Assembly: GCA_900541555.1 (NCBI GenBank)
Contig: UQKE01000015.1
Coordinates: 1-39,587 of the forward strand
Reading direction: 5' to 3'
Length of the DNA: 39,587 nucleotides
Origin: an uncultured Porphyromonadaceae bacterium
GTDB lineage: Bacteria > Bacteroidota > Bacteroidia > Bacteroidales > Muribaculaceae
Of the stretch, positions 1 to 7,773 are shown one piece after another. Position numbers and translations under genes: made by a program. Below the pieces are notes generated by a model. The model was given only the letters and a program-made list of their open reading frames with translations, ran no database searches and was not told the DNA's origin. Positions within the stretch are counted from its first letter, which is position 1. Each line of letters begins with the position of its first letter.

Positions 1-57
1 GACTCATAAATCTACCCTTAATCGTGTATTGGATGATAGTTGCGGATTTTAGGAATT

Positions 58-444
58 ATGAAAAATTCGGATTTCCAACAAGTTTACAGCGACACGCCCG
101 AAAGAACGCTTGACGTCGTAAGCAAAATAGCATTAACACTCGGCATTATTGCGTCTCTTTTGATATTCGTATTACGGGAGGATGACGATGATCCAATACT
201 TCCATATATTTTGCTTTCTTTCGGCTGCATTATTTCTACTTTGGCAACATATGGCTTGCTTCGGGCGATCGCAAATATTTTACGATGTTTGAAATATCAA
301 ACCGGCCTTTATGTTGATGAGAGTACCGAGGAAAATAAAGAAATAGAAGAGGACGACAGCAATCTCACAGGTACGCACCGACCCAGCATCGAGGAAAACG
401 AAGATATAAAAAAGACAAAGAACGGGGATTATTTTAATTCTTAA
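58..444 (+). CDS. Small two-helix membrane protein, unknown function
   Basis: I do not recognise a family. The ATG at 58 is preferred over an upstream in-frame TTG at 40 because it follows an AGGA-like stretch closely. The 128-residue product has a short polar N-terminus, a first hydrophobic helix (about residues 21-40), a short acidic loop rich in Asp, a second hydrophobic helix (about residues 48-75), and a highly charged, mostly acidic C-terminal tail of about 50 residues. This fits an inner-membrane protein with both ends in the cytoplasm, which is inference. A strong terminator lies about 80 bp downstream, so the gene is probably the last or only gene of its transcript. No partner gene is visible at the window edge. 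Confidence 0.6.
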   Translation: MKNSDFQQVYSDTPERTLDVVSKIALTLGIIASLLIFVLREDDDDPILPYILLSFGCIISTLATYGLLRAIANILRCLKYQTGLYVDESTEENKEIEEDDSNLTGTHRPSIEENEDIKKTKNGDYFNS

Positions 445-522
445 GCAACACATTGCATGCGGATAGGGAAACAAGTTGCTATTATCGTCCGCACCGCTTG
501 AACATCACGAAACAATTCAAAG

Positions 523-552
523 CTCCGAAAACATGTGTTTTCGGAGTTTTTT
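523..552 (+). terminator. Rho-independent terminator
   Basis: A perfect 11-bp inverted repeat (arms at 523-533 and 536-546) is followed by six T residues. It ends the transcript of the small membrane protein. The rest of 445-724 holds only this hairpin and the promoter of the next gene. Confidence 0.85.
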
Positions 553-685
553 ATATCTGCATGGCATTCGACTGTATTATCCGCCTCCGGCAGGCAAGCC
601 GCATAAGGCACAATCCAAATTAGAAGGGGGATTTTATTTACAGAATTGTTACATCAATTTCAAATCCTTTCCCACATCCAAGCAC

Positions 686-693
686 TAAATTTG
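686..693 (+). promoter_or_regulatory. Bacteroidota -7 element upstream of the PHP gene
   Basis: TAAATTTG matches the TAnnTTTG consensus and lies about 30 bp before the ATG at 725. No convincing -33 TTTG is seen at the right distance. Confidence 0.5.
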
Positions 694-724
694 CGATTGA
701 AATACAAACCTTTAAAGAAACAAC

Positions 725-1801
725 ATGAAAAAAATTCTATTCTCTGCCCTCGTGCTCGCCTTTGCTTGCCATACGGCACAATCCCAAGTGCGACATGAAA
801 TTGACATCCCCGACTTGAAAGGATATCAAACGTTGAAATGCGATTTTCATATTCATACCGTCTTTTCAGATGGGTTGGTTTGGCCTACCGTGCGCGTCGA
901 CGAAGCTTACCGAGAAGGCTTGGATGCCATCGCTTTGACCGAGCACATAGAATATCGCCCTCATCAAAAAGACATTATCGCTTCCCACAACCGTTCTTTC
1001 GAAATTGCCGAACAAGCAGCAAAAAACAAAAACATTTTATTGATCAAAGGCAGCGAAATCACCCGCTCCATGCCTCCCGGCCACTCCAATGCAATCTTTC
1101 TCTCCGATGCAGACTCGCTGGACCGAGAAAATTATCGGGATGCATTCCTCGCCGCCAAACGGCAAAATGCCTTTATTTTCTGGAACCATCCGGGTTGGGA
1201 CGCCCAGCAGCCGGACACGACCTTGTGGTGGGACGAACATACAGAATTATTGAAAAACGGGTGCATGCACGGAATCGAAGTTGTCAACGGCAAATACTTC
1301 CCCGAAGCGCACCAATGGTGCTTGGACAAAAAGCTGACAATGCTTGGCAATTCGGACATTCACCAACCATCCAATGCCGGCTTCGCCAAAGGAGACCATA
1401 GGGGCATGACATTGGTCTTTGCCAAAGAGAGATCCATAGAAGGCATCCGCGAAGCCCTCCTGAACAGAAGGACGGCTGTTTACTTCGGAGAAAACCTGAT
1501 CGGAGAAGAAATTTACTTGAAAGAGTTGTTTGAAAATGCGATAGAAATAAAACAAGTCAAAAAGACCGACAAAGCCGTCTCTGTCACACTGTACAACAAC
1601 TCCGACCTGCTTTTCAAATTAAAGAAAACAGCACACGACGCCCGCCTCGTCTATTTTAGGGATTATTCGATCAAGCCGCATTGCCAACACACGATAACTA
1701 TCCGGCTAAACGACGGGGTGAAATCCGGCAAAGTCAACTTTGAAGTGACCAATCTTTGGGTCGCCCCCGACAAAGGGCTGTCCTATTCTTACGACATCTG
1801 A
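725..1801 (+). CDS. Secreted PHP-domain metallo-phosphoesterase (Sb-PDE-like)
   Basis: A predicted exported phosphoesterase of 358 residues. The N-terminus is a signal peptide (MKK, hydrophobic core, cleavage near AQS-Q at about residue 20). A PHP (polymerase and histidinol phosphatase) metal-binding domain follows: DFHIHT (about residues 41-46), TEHIEY, GSEITR followed by PGHSNAIF, WNHPGW, and GNSDIH. These His, Asp and Glu residues are the expected ligands of a di- or trinuclear metal site. The last 100 residues form a beta-rich extension. PHP enzymes cleave phosphomono- or diesters; export suggests scavenging of periplasmic organophosphates, but the substrate is not visible from sequence. 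Bacteroidota homologues are often named Sb-PDE family phosphodiesterases (from memory). It stands alone and shares a terminator with the convergent ferredoxin-like gene. Confidence 0.85.
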   Translation: MKKILFSALVLAFACHTAQSQVRHEIDIPDLKGYQTLKCDFHIHTVFSDGLVWPTVRVDEAYREGLDAIALTEHIEYRPHQKDIIASHNRSFEIAEQAAKNKNILLIKGSEITRSMPPGHSNAIFLSDADSLDRENYRDAFLAAKRQNAFIFWNHPGWDAQQPDTTLWWDEHTELLKNGCMHGIEVVNGKYFPEAHQWCLDKKLTMLGNSDIHQPSNAGFAKGDHRGMTLVFAKERSIEGIREALLNRRTAVYFGENLIGEEIYLKELFENAIEIKQVKKTDKAVSVTLYNNSDLLFKLKKTAHDARLVYFRDYSIKPHCQHTITIRLNDGVKSGKVNFEVTNLWVAPDKGLSYSYDI

Positions 1802-1831
1802 CGAGACCCTCCCACAACCTTACAAAAAATG

Positions 1832-1868
1832 GCTGCCTGAACAACCCGATTCAGGCAGCTTTCTTTTT
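1832..1868. terminator. Bidirectional terminator between convergent genes
   Basis: A 10-bp perfect stem (1832-1841 with 1850-1859) has a T-rich tract on its right and an A-run on its left. It can therefore end both the PHP gene (plus) and the EFR1-type gene (minus). Confidence 0.8.
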
Positions 1869-1937
1869 CAAGCTAATCAATAAAAACGCCATAAACAACC
1901 ATTCAGAAAATTTTGTCTTGTTCTCCTATTTTGTCCG

Positions 1938-2720
1938 TCAGAGGAACAATTCGTTCTCCTTGCGGCCTGAACAAACTTTTTTCAGCATGCGATTTACGAA
2001 ATACCGTTTGACGAGACTGATGCGCCTTGCTCGTTTGGGGCATTTCGCCACACAGCGCATGCACGAAATGCACCGCTCGGCATCAACCTTCCGCACATCG
2101 TCGACATCGATTGCCTGAACCGGACAAATTCTCGCACACAAACCACATCCGGCACACTTACGTCCGGGCTTCGGCACAAGCCCCACTTTCCCGCTTTTCC
2201 TATACGGGCGACTGCCCGGCATGTCCGGCTTTGTTTCATCGCCGCATGAAAGTTTCTCCGCAATGGCATCGGCATATCCGTTTAGCGTCTTTATATCGTC
2301 CATATCCGGCCGGCCGAAACCATAGCGACGAACAATCGAATGCTCTGCCACAGCCGCCACCGCAGCTGTCACCCGAAAGCCTGCACTTTCTGCCACATCT
2401 TCCAATTCCACCAAAGTGTCCTCATAAGCCCGATTGCCATAAACGGATACCAACACCGCCTTTGCGCCATTTCCGCTTATAGCGGCAAGACGCTTCGCAG
2501 CAACGGCAGGAACACGCCCTGCATAGGACGGCACCGCTATAATTGCCAAAGTTTCCGCATCCAGCGCCACGGCAGCAAAATCAGCCATGGCATCGGTCAA
2601 ATCCACAAAGGAATTTTCCTCAATCTCGTCGCATTTGCCCAACAGTGCGCTCGCAAGCACACCGGCAACCTTTTCCGTTCCGCCCGTTGGGCTGAACGAC
2701 AATACCGTCAGTCGTCGCAT
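1938..2720 (-). CDS. EFR1-type flavodoxin/4Fe-4S ferredoxin fusion
   Basis: A 260-residue electron-transfer protein. The N-terminal part is flavodoxin-like, with the FMN phosphate-binding loop FSPTGGTEK at about residues 9-17 and a later AVPSYAGRVP segment. The C-terminal part has two CxxCxxCxxxCP clusters (CAGCGLCARICP and CISCMRCVAKCP), which bind two [4Fe-4S] centres. This is the EFR1 (EF-hand-less flavodoxin/ferredoxin) arrangement seen in anaerobes. It is probably cytoplasmic and shuttles electrons; the partner enzyme is unknown. The ATG at 2720 is chosen over one at 2744 because the motif order begins directly after it. The very basic tail after the second cluster is notable. It is transcribed alone, away from tmRNA. 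Confidence 0.85.
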   Translation of the reverse strand: MRRLTVLSFSPTGGTEKVAGVLASALLGKCDEIEENSFVDLTDAMADFAAVALDAETLAIIAVPSYAGRVPAVAAKRLAAISGNGAKAVLVSVYGNRAYEDTLVELEDVAESAGFRVTAAVAAVAEHSIVRRYGFGRPDMDDIKTLNGYADAIAEKLSCGDETKPDMPGSRPYRKSGKVGLVPKPGRKCAGCGLCARICPVQAIDVDDVRKVDAERCISCMRCVAKCPKRARRISLVKRYFVNRMLKKVCSGRKENELFL

Positions 2721-2770
2721 AATACCATTTTTTCTACAAACCAATCTGCATTTCGCTTATTTCTCAATTG

Positions 2771-2778
2771 CAAATGTA
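2771..2778 (-). promoter_or_regulatory. -7 element for the EFR1-type gene
   Basis: Read on the minus strand, TACATTTG matches TAnnTTTG and lies about 50 nt before the chosen start at 2720. Confidence 0.4.
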
Positions 2779-2810
2779 TGACTATTGAACACAAAAGAGA
2801 TCTTCAAAAA

Positions 2811-2858
2811 ATAAAAAAACACACTGAAAATTGCCATAAAGCTGCTTTTCAGTGTGTT
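2811..2858 (-). terminator. tmRNA terminator
   Basis: A 13-bp perfect inverted repeat (2818-2830 with 2846-2858) is followed on the minus strand by a run of Ts. It lies about 35 nt past the mature 3' end of tmRNA. Confidence 0.85.
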
Positions 2859-2891
2859 TAAGCGTCTTTGAAACTTTTGCGGTTTCTTTTC

Positions 2892-3289
2892 GGTGGAGAT
2901 GGAGAGATTCGAACTCTCGTCCAAACACGGAAACAATACGCTTTCTACATGCTTAGTTTTGACTTGGTTGTCGGAAGCAAGCAGGCTCAAAACCACCAAC
3001 TTGCAACTTATCTCCTAAAATTTCGCAACGCTTCCGGAGAACAAGCGCCACTATCTTCGATTTGATTAGCACCACCTTGTCGAAACGTCTCGAAGCAGGG
3101 CAATCGGGTGATGTCTCGTTTCCGCCACTGTGACGGAAATAAAGCTAACTTACTGTACTTCGGTTAGGCAGCGAGAGCGTAGTTATTTTCGCCAGTTAAA
3201 TTGTTGATGTCTGAGATTAAAGAGCATAGCCATCATCGCTCTGCATGCTTACATACCGCCTCTACGCGCTGTCAAAACCGGTCATCCCC
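2892..3289 (-). ncRNA. ssrA: tmRNA (SsrA)
   Basis: Transfer-messenger RNA of about 398 nt, which rescues stalled ribosomes. The mature 5' end begins GGGGATGACCGG at 3289. It pairs over 7 bp, with one G-U, with CATCTCC near 2895-2901, and a T-arm GTTCGAATC precedes that 3' strand. The discriminator A is followed by CC and then G, so the terminal CCA is not fully encoded. The mRNA-like part reads GENNYALAA followed by TAA at 3164-3193 on the minus strand, a tag sequence typical of Bacteroidales. A promoter lies just upstream and a terminator just downstream. I see no smpB in the window. Confidence 0.97.
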
Positions 3290-3310
3290 GTTTTGCATGA
3301 TATGCGTCGG

Positions 3311-3342
3311 CAAATATATTGCAAATTCCTCGCATACGCAAA
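3311..3342 (-). promoter_or_regulatory. Consensus promoter of tmRNA
   Basis: On the minus strand TTTG (3339-3342), a 20-bp spacer and TATATTTG (3311-3318) form an exact Bacteroidota -33/-7 promoter. It is about 22 nt from the mature tmRNA 5' end. Confidence 0.8.
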
Positions 3343-3374
3343 TCAAAGGAGGCCGTCTTGATAGCAATTGCGTG

Positions 3375-4748
3375 TCACATAAGCAGTTTGTCCAAATCTT
3401 TCGTGTTGGCTGCAACTTGCTCGTCGGTCACTTGATAGTCCGACAAGTCGCCCGAAAGGTATTGGTCGTAGGCTGCCATGTCGATCAACCCGTGTCCCGA
3501 AAGATTGAACAAAATCACCTTCCGCTCTCCGCTTTCCTTTGCCGCTTTCGCTTCGCGGATTGCAGCAGCTATCGCATGCGACGATTCCGGTGCAGGAATG
3601 ATGCCTTCCGTGCGAGCAAAAGTCAGCGCGGCAGCAAACGTTTCCAATTGAGGAATGTCGACAGCCTCGACATATCCGTCTTCTTTCAATTTGCTCACGA
3701 TGGAGCCCGCACCGTGATAGCGCAAGCCTCCGGCGTGAATATGGGCCGGCGCGAAATCATGTCCCAGCGTGCACATCGGGATCAACGGCGTATAGCCGGC
3801 TTCATCGCCATAATCATAGTGAAACACGCCTCGCGTCAGTTTCGGACACGATTGCGGCTCGGCTGCCACAAACCGCGTCTGCCGCCCGTCGAAAAAGTTG
3901 TGGCGCAAAAACGGGAAAGATATGCCCGAGAAATTGCTGCCGCCGCCAAAACAGCCGATCACCACGTCGGGATATTCCCCTGCCATTTCCATTTGCTTCT
4001 CAGACTCCAATCCGATTACCGTCTGGTGAAGAGCCACATGGTTCAGCACAGACCCTAAGGTGTATTTGCAATTGGGAGTGGACATCGCCAATTCGACTGC
4101 CTCGGAAATTGCCGTGCCGAGAGAACCCTGATAAGTCGGATTGTCCGTAATTATTTTCCGCCCTGCCTTTGTCGACATGCTCGGCGAAGCAATCACTTCC
4201 GCGCCGTAAGTTTGCATGATAGAGCGGCGATAAGGCTTCTGATTGTAAGACACTTTCACCATGTACACCGCCAACGACAGCCCGAAATGGCGCGCCGCCA
4301 ACGACAATGCTGCGCCCCATTGGCCGGCACCGGTTTCCGTCGTGATGTTTGTCACGCCTTGTTTTTTGCAATAATACGCTTGCGGTATCGCCGAATTCAA
4401 CTTATGCGAACCCACAGGGCTGACGCTTTCATTTTTAAAATAAATATGAGCCGGCGTGTCCAATTCTTTTTCCAACCCGCGGGCACGCACCAACGGCGTC
4501 GGGCGCCATATCTTGTACATGTCGCGCACCTCTTCCGGTATTTCTATCCATCGATCCGTATCGTTCATTTCCTGCCGCGACACTTCTTCAGAAAACAACG
4601 GAAACAAATCCTCGGCCTTCAACGGCTTCTTCGTGGCAGGATCAAGCAACGGAAGCGGCTTCGACGGCATGTCGGCCACCACGTTGTACCAAGCTTCGGG
4701 TATATCTTTTTCTTGCAAGAAAAATTTCTTTGATTCTTCGGTTTTCAT
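3375..4748 (-). CDS. trpB: TrpB2-type tryptophan synthase beta chain
   Basis: A 457-residue PLP enzyme that condenses indole with serine to give tryptophan. The PLP lysine sits in SPVGSHKLNSA (about residue 115), followed by TTETGAGQWG and the phosphate-binding loop CFGGGSNFSG. Length and motifs fit the TrpB2 subgroup rather than the TrpA-coupled TrpB1 (about 400 residues). The reading frame stays open far upstream, but the family N-terminus (MKTEESKKFF) starts at the ATG at 4748, close after a -7 element. No trpA or other trp gene is nearby, so it probably acts as a stand-alone indole-salvaging synthase, an inference from the family. It ends 85 bp before the tmRNA 5' end on the same strand. 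Confidence 0.93.
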   Translation of the reverse strand: MKTEESKKFFLQEKDIPEAWYNVVADMPSKPLPLLDPATKKPLKAEDLFPLFSEEVSRQEMNDTDRWIEIPEEVRDMYKIWRPTPLVRARGLEKELDTPAHIYFKNESVSPVGSHKLNSAIPQAYYCKKQGVTNITTETGAGQWGAALSLAARHFGLSLAVYMVKVSYNQKPYRRSIMQTYGAEVIASPSMSTKAGRKIITDNPTYQGSLGTAISEAVELAMSTPNCKYTLGSVLNHVALHQTVIGLESEKQMEMAGEYPDVVIGCFGGGSNFSGISFPFLRHNFFDGRQTRFVAAEPQSCPKLTRGVFHYDYGDEAGYTPLIPMCTLGHDFAPAHIHAGGLRYHGAGSIVSKLKEDGYVEAVDIPQLETFAAALTFARTEGIIPAPESSHAIAAAIREAKAAKESGERKVILFNLSGHGLIDMAAYDQYLSGDLSDYQVTDEQVAANTKDLDKLLM

Positions 4749-4787
4749 AATTACTGCATTTTTATTCGTTATAATTGTTTGTTTATG

Positions 4788-4795
4788 CAAATATA
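4788..4795 (-). promoter_or_regulatory. -7 element for trpB
   Basis: TATATTTG on the minus strand, about 40 nt before the ATG at 4748. It supports that start over the longer open frame. Confidence 0.55.
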
Positions 4796-4925
4796 TAGCA
4801 TTTTTATCTATAAACAAACATTTTCTCCTATTTTTTGCACTAAAATTCATTTTTCTCATCCATCCGCATTTTTGCGACCCCAAAAATCGGGCAAAAACGC
4901 AATCGCCCGACAAACATGCGCAACA

Positions 4926-4957
4926 TTTGTATTTTTTGAGAAAAATCGATATCTTTA
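4926..4957 (+). promoter_or_regulatory. Promoter of the nfeD-SPFH operon
   Basis: TTTG (4926-4929), a 20-bp spacer and TATCTTTA (4950-4957) give a near-consensus promoter about 30 nt before the nfeD start. Confidence 0.7.
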
Positions 4958-4986
4958 CAAAACAATTACCATTCAAACCTGACATT

Positions 4987-5433
4987 ATGGAAGAATTTGT
5001 TTCAAATTGGCTGTTTTGGCTCATTCTGGCAGCACTTATGACCGTAATCGAATTGCTGACCAATACTTTTGCATTCTTCTGCCTTGTGGGCGGCTGCCTC
5101 GTCGCGCTAATTGTCGAGATTCTGGGATTCGGGCTTGAAGCGCAACTTCTCGGCGCAGCCATAGGCACAGTCGTTGCGTTCATTGCATTCTTGCCACTCA
5201 TGCGAAAGCATCGGGCGGAACAGCAATCCGGCGCATCGCCGAGCAACATGGATGCACTGATCGGGCGCACGACAGTTGTTGTCCAACCCGTTGAAGCCGG
5301 CAAAATGGGACGTGCCAAAATCGATGGCGACAACTGGCAAATACGCTCGGCCGACAATTCGGCGATCAATGCCGGCGAACAAGTGCGCGTCGTCGGATAC
5401 GATAGCATTATCCTGACCGTGGAACGAATCTGA
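4987..5433 (+). CDS. NfeD-like membrane protein
   Basis: A 148-residue NfeD family protein. Two or three membrane segments occupy residues 8-75 (WLFWLILAALMTVIELL, then FAFFCLVGGCLVALIVEIL, then an Ala/Gly-rich helix). A soluble C-terminal OB-fold follows (about residues 92-148), with the characteristic start LIGRTTVVVQPVEAGKMGRAKIDG and a final beta strand ILTVERI. NfeD proteins pair with SPFH (stomatin/flotillin) proteins in membrane quality control or raft-like assemblies. The SPFH gene starts 32 bp downstream, so the two form an operon. The ATG at 4987 is the first after the promoter and starts with a short charged stretch before the first helix. It is the short NfeD form without a serine protease domain. 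Confidence 0.9.
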   Translation: MEEFVSNWLFWLILAALMTVIELLTNTFAFFCLVGGCLVALIVEILGFGLEAQLLGAAIGTVVAFIAFLPLMRKHRAEQQSGASPSNMDALIGRTTVVVQPVEAGKMGRAKIDGDNWQIRSADNSAINAGEQVRVVGYDSIILTVERI

Positions 5434-5465
5434 CATCAAATCTTTATAAACCTAAACTTACACAA

Positions 5466-6443
5466 ATGGAACCTCTCATTTTCTTAGGATTGGCGATTCT
5501 CATTGTAGTCATCCTCGTTTTTGCCGGCGTGAAAGTCGTGCCGCAATCGGAGACTCGCGTCATCGAACGCCTTGGCCGATTCCACAGCGTGCTTTCGCCG
5601 GGGCTGAACATCATTTGGCCATTCATCGACCGCCCGAAAACCATCTACACGCGCCATGTCGAGCCGGGGCCGCGCGGCCGCACCTATGTGAGAATGGTCA
5701 CGACAAGTGCGATTGATTTGCGCGAACAAGTCTACGACTTCCCGTCGCAACAAGTCATCACGAAAGACAATGTCACGACGGAAATCAATGCCTTGCTCTA
5801 TTTCCAAATCGTAGACCCCAAAAAATCGGTCTACGAAATCGACAATCTGCCGAACGCCATTGAAAAGTTGACGCAAACCTCCTTGCGAAACGTCATCGGC
5901 GAATTGGAACTGGACGAGACGTTGACTTCGCGCGACACCATCAACTCCCGACTGCAAGCGATTCTCGACGAAGCCACCAACAAATGGGGTGTGAAAGTGA
6001 ACCGCGTGGAATTGCAAGACATCACGCCACCGGAAAGCGTCCGCGAAGCCATGGAAAAGCAAATGCAGGCCGAACGAAACCGCCGTGCGGAAATCTTGAA
6101 CGCCGAAGGCGAAAAGAAATCACTCATCTTGCGTTCCGAAGGCGAGCGCCAGTCGCAAATCAACCAAGCGGAAGCCGTCAAAGAAGCTGAAATATTGAGG
6201 GCCGAAGGCGCGTCGCGGGCAAAAGTGTTGCAAGCAGAGGCAGAAGCGGAGGCCATCCGCCGCGTGGCAGAAGCCATACAATCCACAAAGACCGATCCGG
6301 CATCCTACATGCTTGCCGTGAAGTATATTGAAACATTAAACAAGATGGTCAGCGGGAAAGACAACAAAACTGTTTATATCCCATACGAAGCAACGGGCAT
6401 ACTCGGTTCTATCGGTTCAATCAAAGACATCTTTGTCAAATAA
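5466..6443 (+). CDS. SPFH/Band 7 membrane protein (paraslipin, QmcA-like)
   Basis: A 325-residue stomatin/paraslipin. An N-terminal membrane anchor (residues 3-22) is followed by the SPFH domain: VVPQSETRVIERLGRFHSVL, PGLNIIWPFID, then REQVYDFPSQQVITKDNV. A long Ala/Glu/Arg-rich coiled coil (about residues 190-275, with repeated AEGE/AEA motifs) comes next, then a Gly/Ile-rich tail. Such proteins form large cage-like oligomers on the membrane, often with NfeD, and affect membrane protein turnover. The paired upstream nfeD supports this. The coiled coil is strongly predicted from the heptad-like repetition of Ala and Glu. A terminator lies about 25 bp after the stop. Confidence 0.93.
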   Translation: MEPLIFLGLAILIVVILVFAGVKVVPQSETRVIERLGRFHSVLSPGLNIIWPFIDRPKTIYTRHVEPGPRGRTYVRMVTTSAIDLREQVYDFPSQQVITKDNVTTEINALLYFQIVDPKKSVYEIDNLPNAIEKLTQTSLRNVIGELELDETLTSRDTINSRLQAILDEATNKWGVKVNRVELQDITPPESVREAMEKQMQAERNRRAEILNAEGEKKSLILRSEGERQSQINQAEAVKEAEILRAEGASRAKVLQAEAEAEAIRRVAEAIQSTKTDPASYMLAVKYIETLNKMVSGKDNKTVYIPYEATGILGSIGSIKDIFVK

Positions 6444-6466
6444 GCGTCCCGACTGCCACGAAAAAG

Positions 6467-6501
6467 ATGAGGGTGTGTCAAAAAGGCGCACCTTCATTTT
6501 T
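6467..6501 (+). terminator. Terminator after the nfeD-SPFH operon
   Basis: An 11-bp stem with two G-U pairs (6467-6477 with 6487-6497), a 9-nt A-rich loop and a TTTTT tract. Confidence 0.65.
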
Positions 6502-6585
6502 ATGCACAATTAGGTGTGTTAGAATTGGCAACAACCCGTCGCGGCAAAACTTCGAAAATAAATGGAATGATTTATGGTTGCATTC

Positions 6586-7416
6586 TTACAGCAAACTCGT
6601 GACAGCCGATGCGGGTATGTCCAGCTTGGAGAATGCAAACATTTTCTTGCCCAAATCTTTCAGCGATGCTCCGATATGGTAGACTTTCGCGTCATCTATT
6701 ATCAGAAAACGGTCGTGGCACTTCTTATAAGTGTGTATTTTTATCGGGGCATATTGAGAATTGTGTTTCTGCAAATCCAATTTCAATTGGTTGCCGACGG
6801 CCTGCGTATGGATATCGGCTGTTACGCCGGCTTTCCGCTTGCTTAGCATCAGCAGCACGGATTCATCCACATAGTTGTCTATCAGCAGAATGGATTTCTC
6901 CGCGGAGCGTATCAGGTCGGCGGCGAATTTATAGGCGTCGAATATTTGCCCCTCGTAGAAAATGCCTTCCACCGGAGGCAGCAAGGTGCGCACGAAGAAA
7001 TCTATCTTCCGTGAATGCTCCGCTACGGTATGTTCTAGCTCTGTCAACCGGCGATTGACGGAATAACCTTTCAGCAGATATTCCTTCAGCACCTTATTTG
7101 CCCATTGGCGGAATTGTGTGCCTCGGATGGATTTTACACGGTAACCTATGGAAATGATGACATCGAGATTATAGTACTTAACCCTGTATTTTTTGCCGTC
7201 TGCGGCAGTTGTCAAGGATTCCTTGACAACTGAATCTGGGTTTAACTCCCTCTCTTTGAAGATATTGTTCGTATGCAGGCTTACGTTTTGTTTGGATGTC
7301 TGAAATAGCTCTGCCATTTGCGCCTGCGTTAGCCATACCGTCTCTTCCTCCAAACGCACTTCCAGTTTTACCTCATTGTCGGGCTGATATAATATGATTT
7401 CTCCGTGGCTTTCCAT
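6586..7416 (-). CDS. RhuM-family protein with degenerate PLD-like C-terminal domain
   Basis: The N-terminal half matches the RhuM (virulence protein RhuM) family: ILYQPDNEVKLEVRLEEETVWLTQ, then QMAELF, SKQNVSLH and NIFKERELN, a DNA-binding-like helical region. A later part reads YYNLDVIISIGYRVKS and RGTQFRQWA. The last 110 residues look like a phospholipase-D-like fold: IRSAEKSILLIDNYVD, then CHDRFLIID and YHIGASLKDLG, with HDR in place of the HxK of active enzymes. The ATG at 7416 is chosen, giving 276 residues, because a -7 element lies at 7439-7446 and would leave almost no leader for an ATG at 7434. RhuM genes often sit in accessory regions near restriction or defence genes; the biochemical role is unknown. 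It has no operon partner and is transcribed opposite to its neighbours. Confidence 0.85.
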   Translation of the reverse strand: MESHGEIILYQPDNEVKLEVRLEEETVWLTQAQMAELFQTSKQNVSLHTNNIFKERELNPDSVVKESLTTAADGKKYRVKYYNLDVIISIGYRVKSIRGTQFRQWANKVLKEYLLKGYSVNRRLTELEHTVAEHSRKIDFFVRTLLPPVEGIFYEGQIFDAYKFAADLIRSAEKSILLIDNYVDESVLLMLSKRKAGVTADIHTQAVGNQLKLDLQKHNSQYAPIKIHTYKKCHDRFLIIDDAKVYHIGASLKDLGKKMFAFSKLDIPASAVTSLL

Positions 7417-7438
7417 TTTTCCTATTTCTATCATCTCG

Positions 7439-7446
7439 CAAAGATA
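7439..7446 (-). promoter_or_regulatory. -7 element for the RhuM-family gene
   Basis: TATCTTTG on the minus strand, 22 nt before the ATG at 7416. It sets the likely start, because longer versions of the protein would begin upstream of or inside the promoter. Confidence 0.65.
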
Positions 7447-7668
7447 AAGTTTTTCTTCAATTATTTTTCCCGTCCCCTGCGTGTCTGGGCACTTCGTGCA
7501 ATGACCGAGAGCCATCAAGATTGATAAACATTGCTACGTTGCTGTGTTTTATCTTTGATAGGTGCATTCCTGCATGTAGCCGCAAAATAGCTTTGCAGTT
7601 GGTGGAGAAAACATTCCTTCAATCGCCTTTGCCAATTCCATTGTTTGCCGGACAACAATGAAAAAATA

Positions 7669-7752
7669 TTACCTTTGTATAAGATAAGCTGCATCTCGGC
7701 ATAACCGCTCAAGCAAGCTTGGCGCTTCTGCACTCGATTTGCGTTATCTTTG
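7669..7752 (+). repeat. Single 75-bp promoter repeat unit, flanked by two -7 elements
   Basis: One copy of the 75-bp repeat found as tandem arrays near 19.4 kb and 39.5 kb. It runs from TTACCTTTG (7669-7677) to TTATCTTTG (7744-7752), exactly 75 bp apart. Inside are a GCTGCATCTCGGCATAA segment, a short palindrome built on CAAGC/GCTTG, and a GCGCTTCTGC segment before the terminal -7 element. The right-hand element points at the epimerase gene, 21 nt from its ATG. The stretch 7417-7668 upstream holds no gene I can support. Confidence 0.85.
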
Positions 7753-7773
7753 TATAAAAGAAGCGATTTGGAT

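Noticed and set aside
476..688. A 70-residue open frame.
   Set aside because: It runs through a strong terminator and into the next promoter, and its sequence has no domain features.
2868..3065. Small plus-strand open frame over tmRNA.
   Set aside because: It is antisense to the tRNA-like end of tmRNA, whose structure is clear.
4749..5408. A 220-residue N-terminal extension of TrpB2.
   Set aside because: It is antisense to nfeD, crosses the trpB and nfeD promoters, and the family N-terminus begins at the ATG at 4748.
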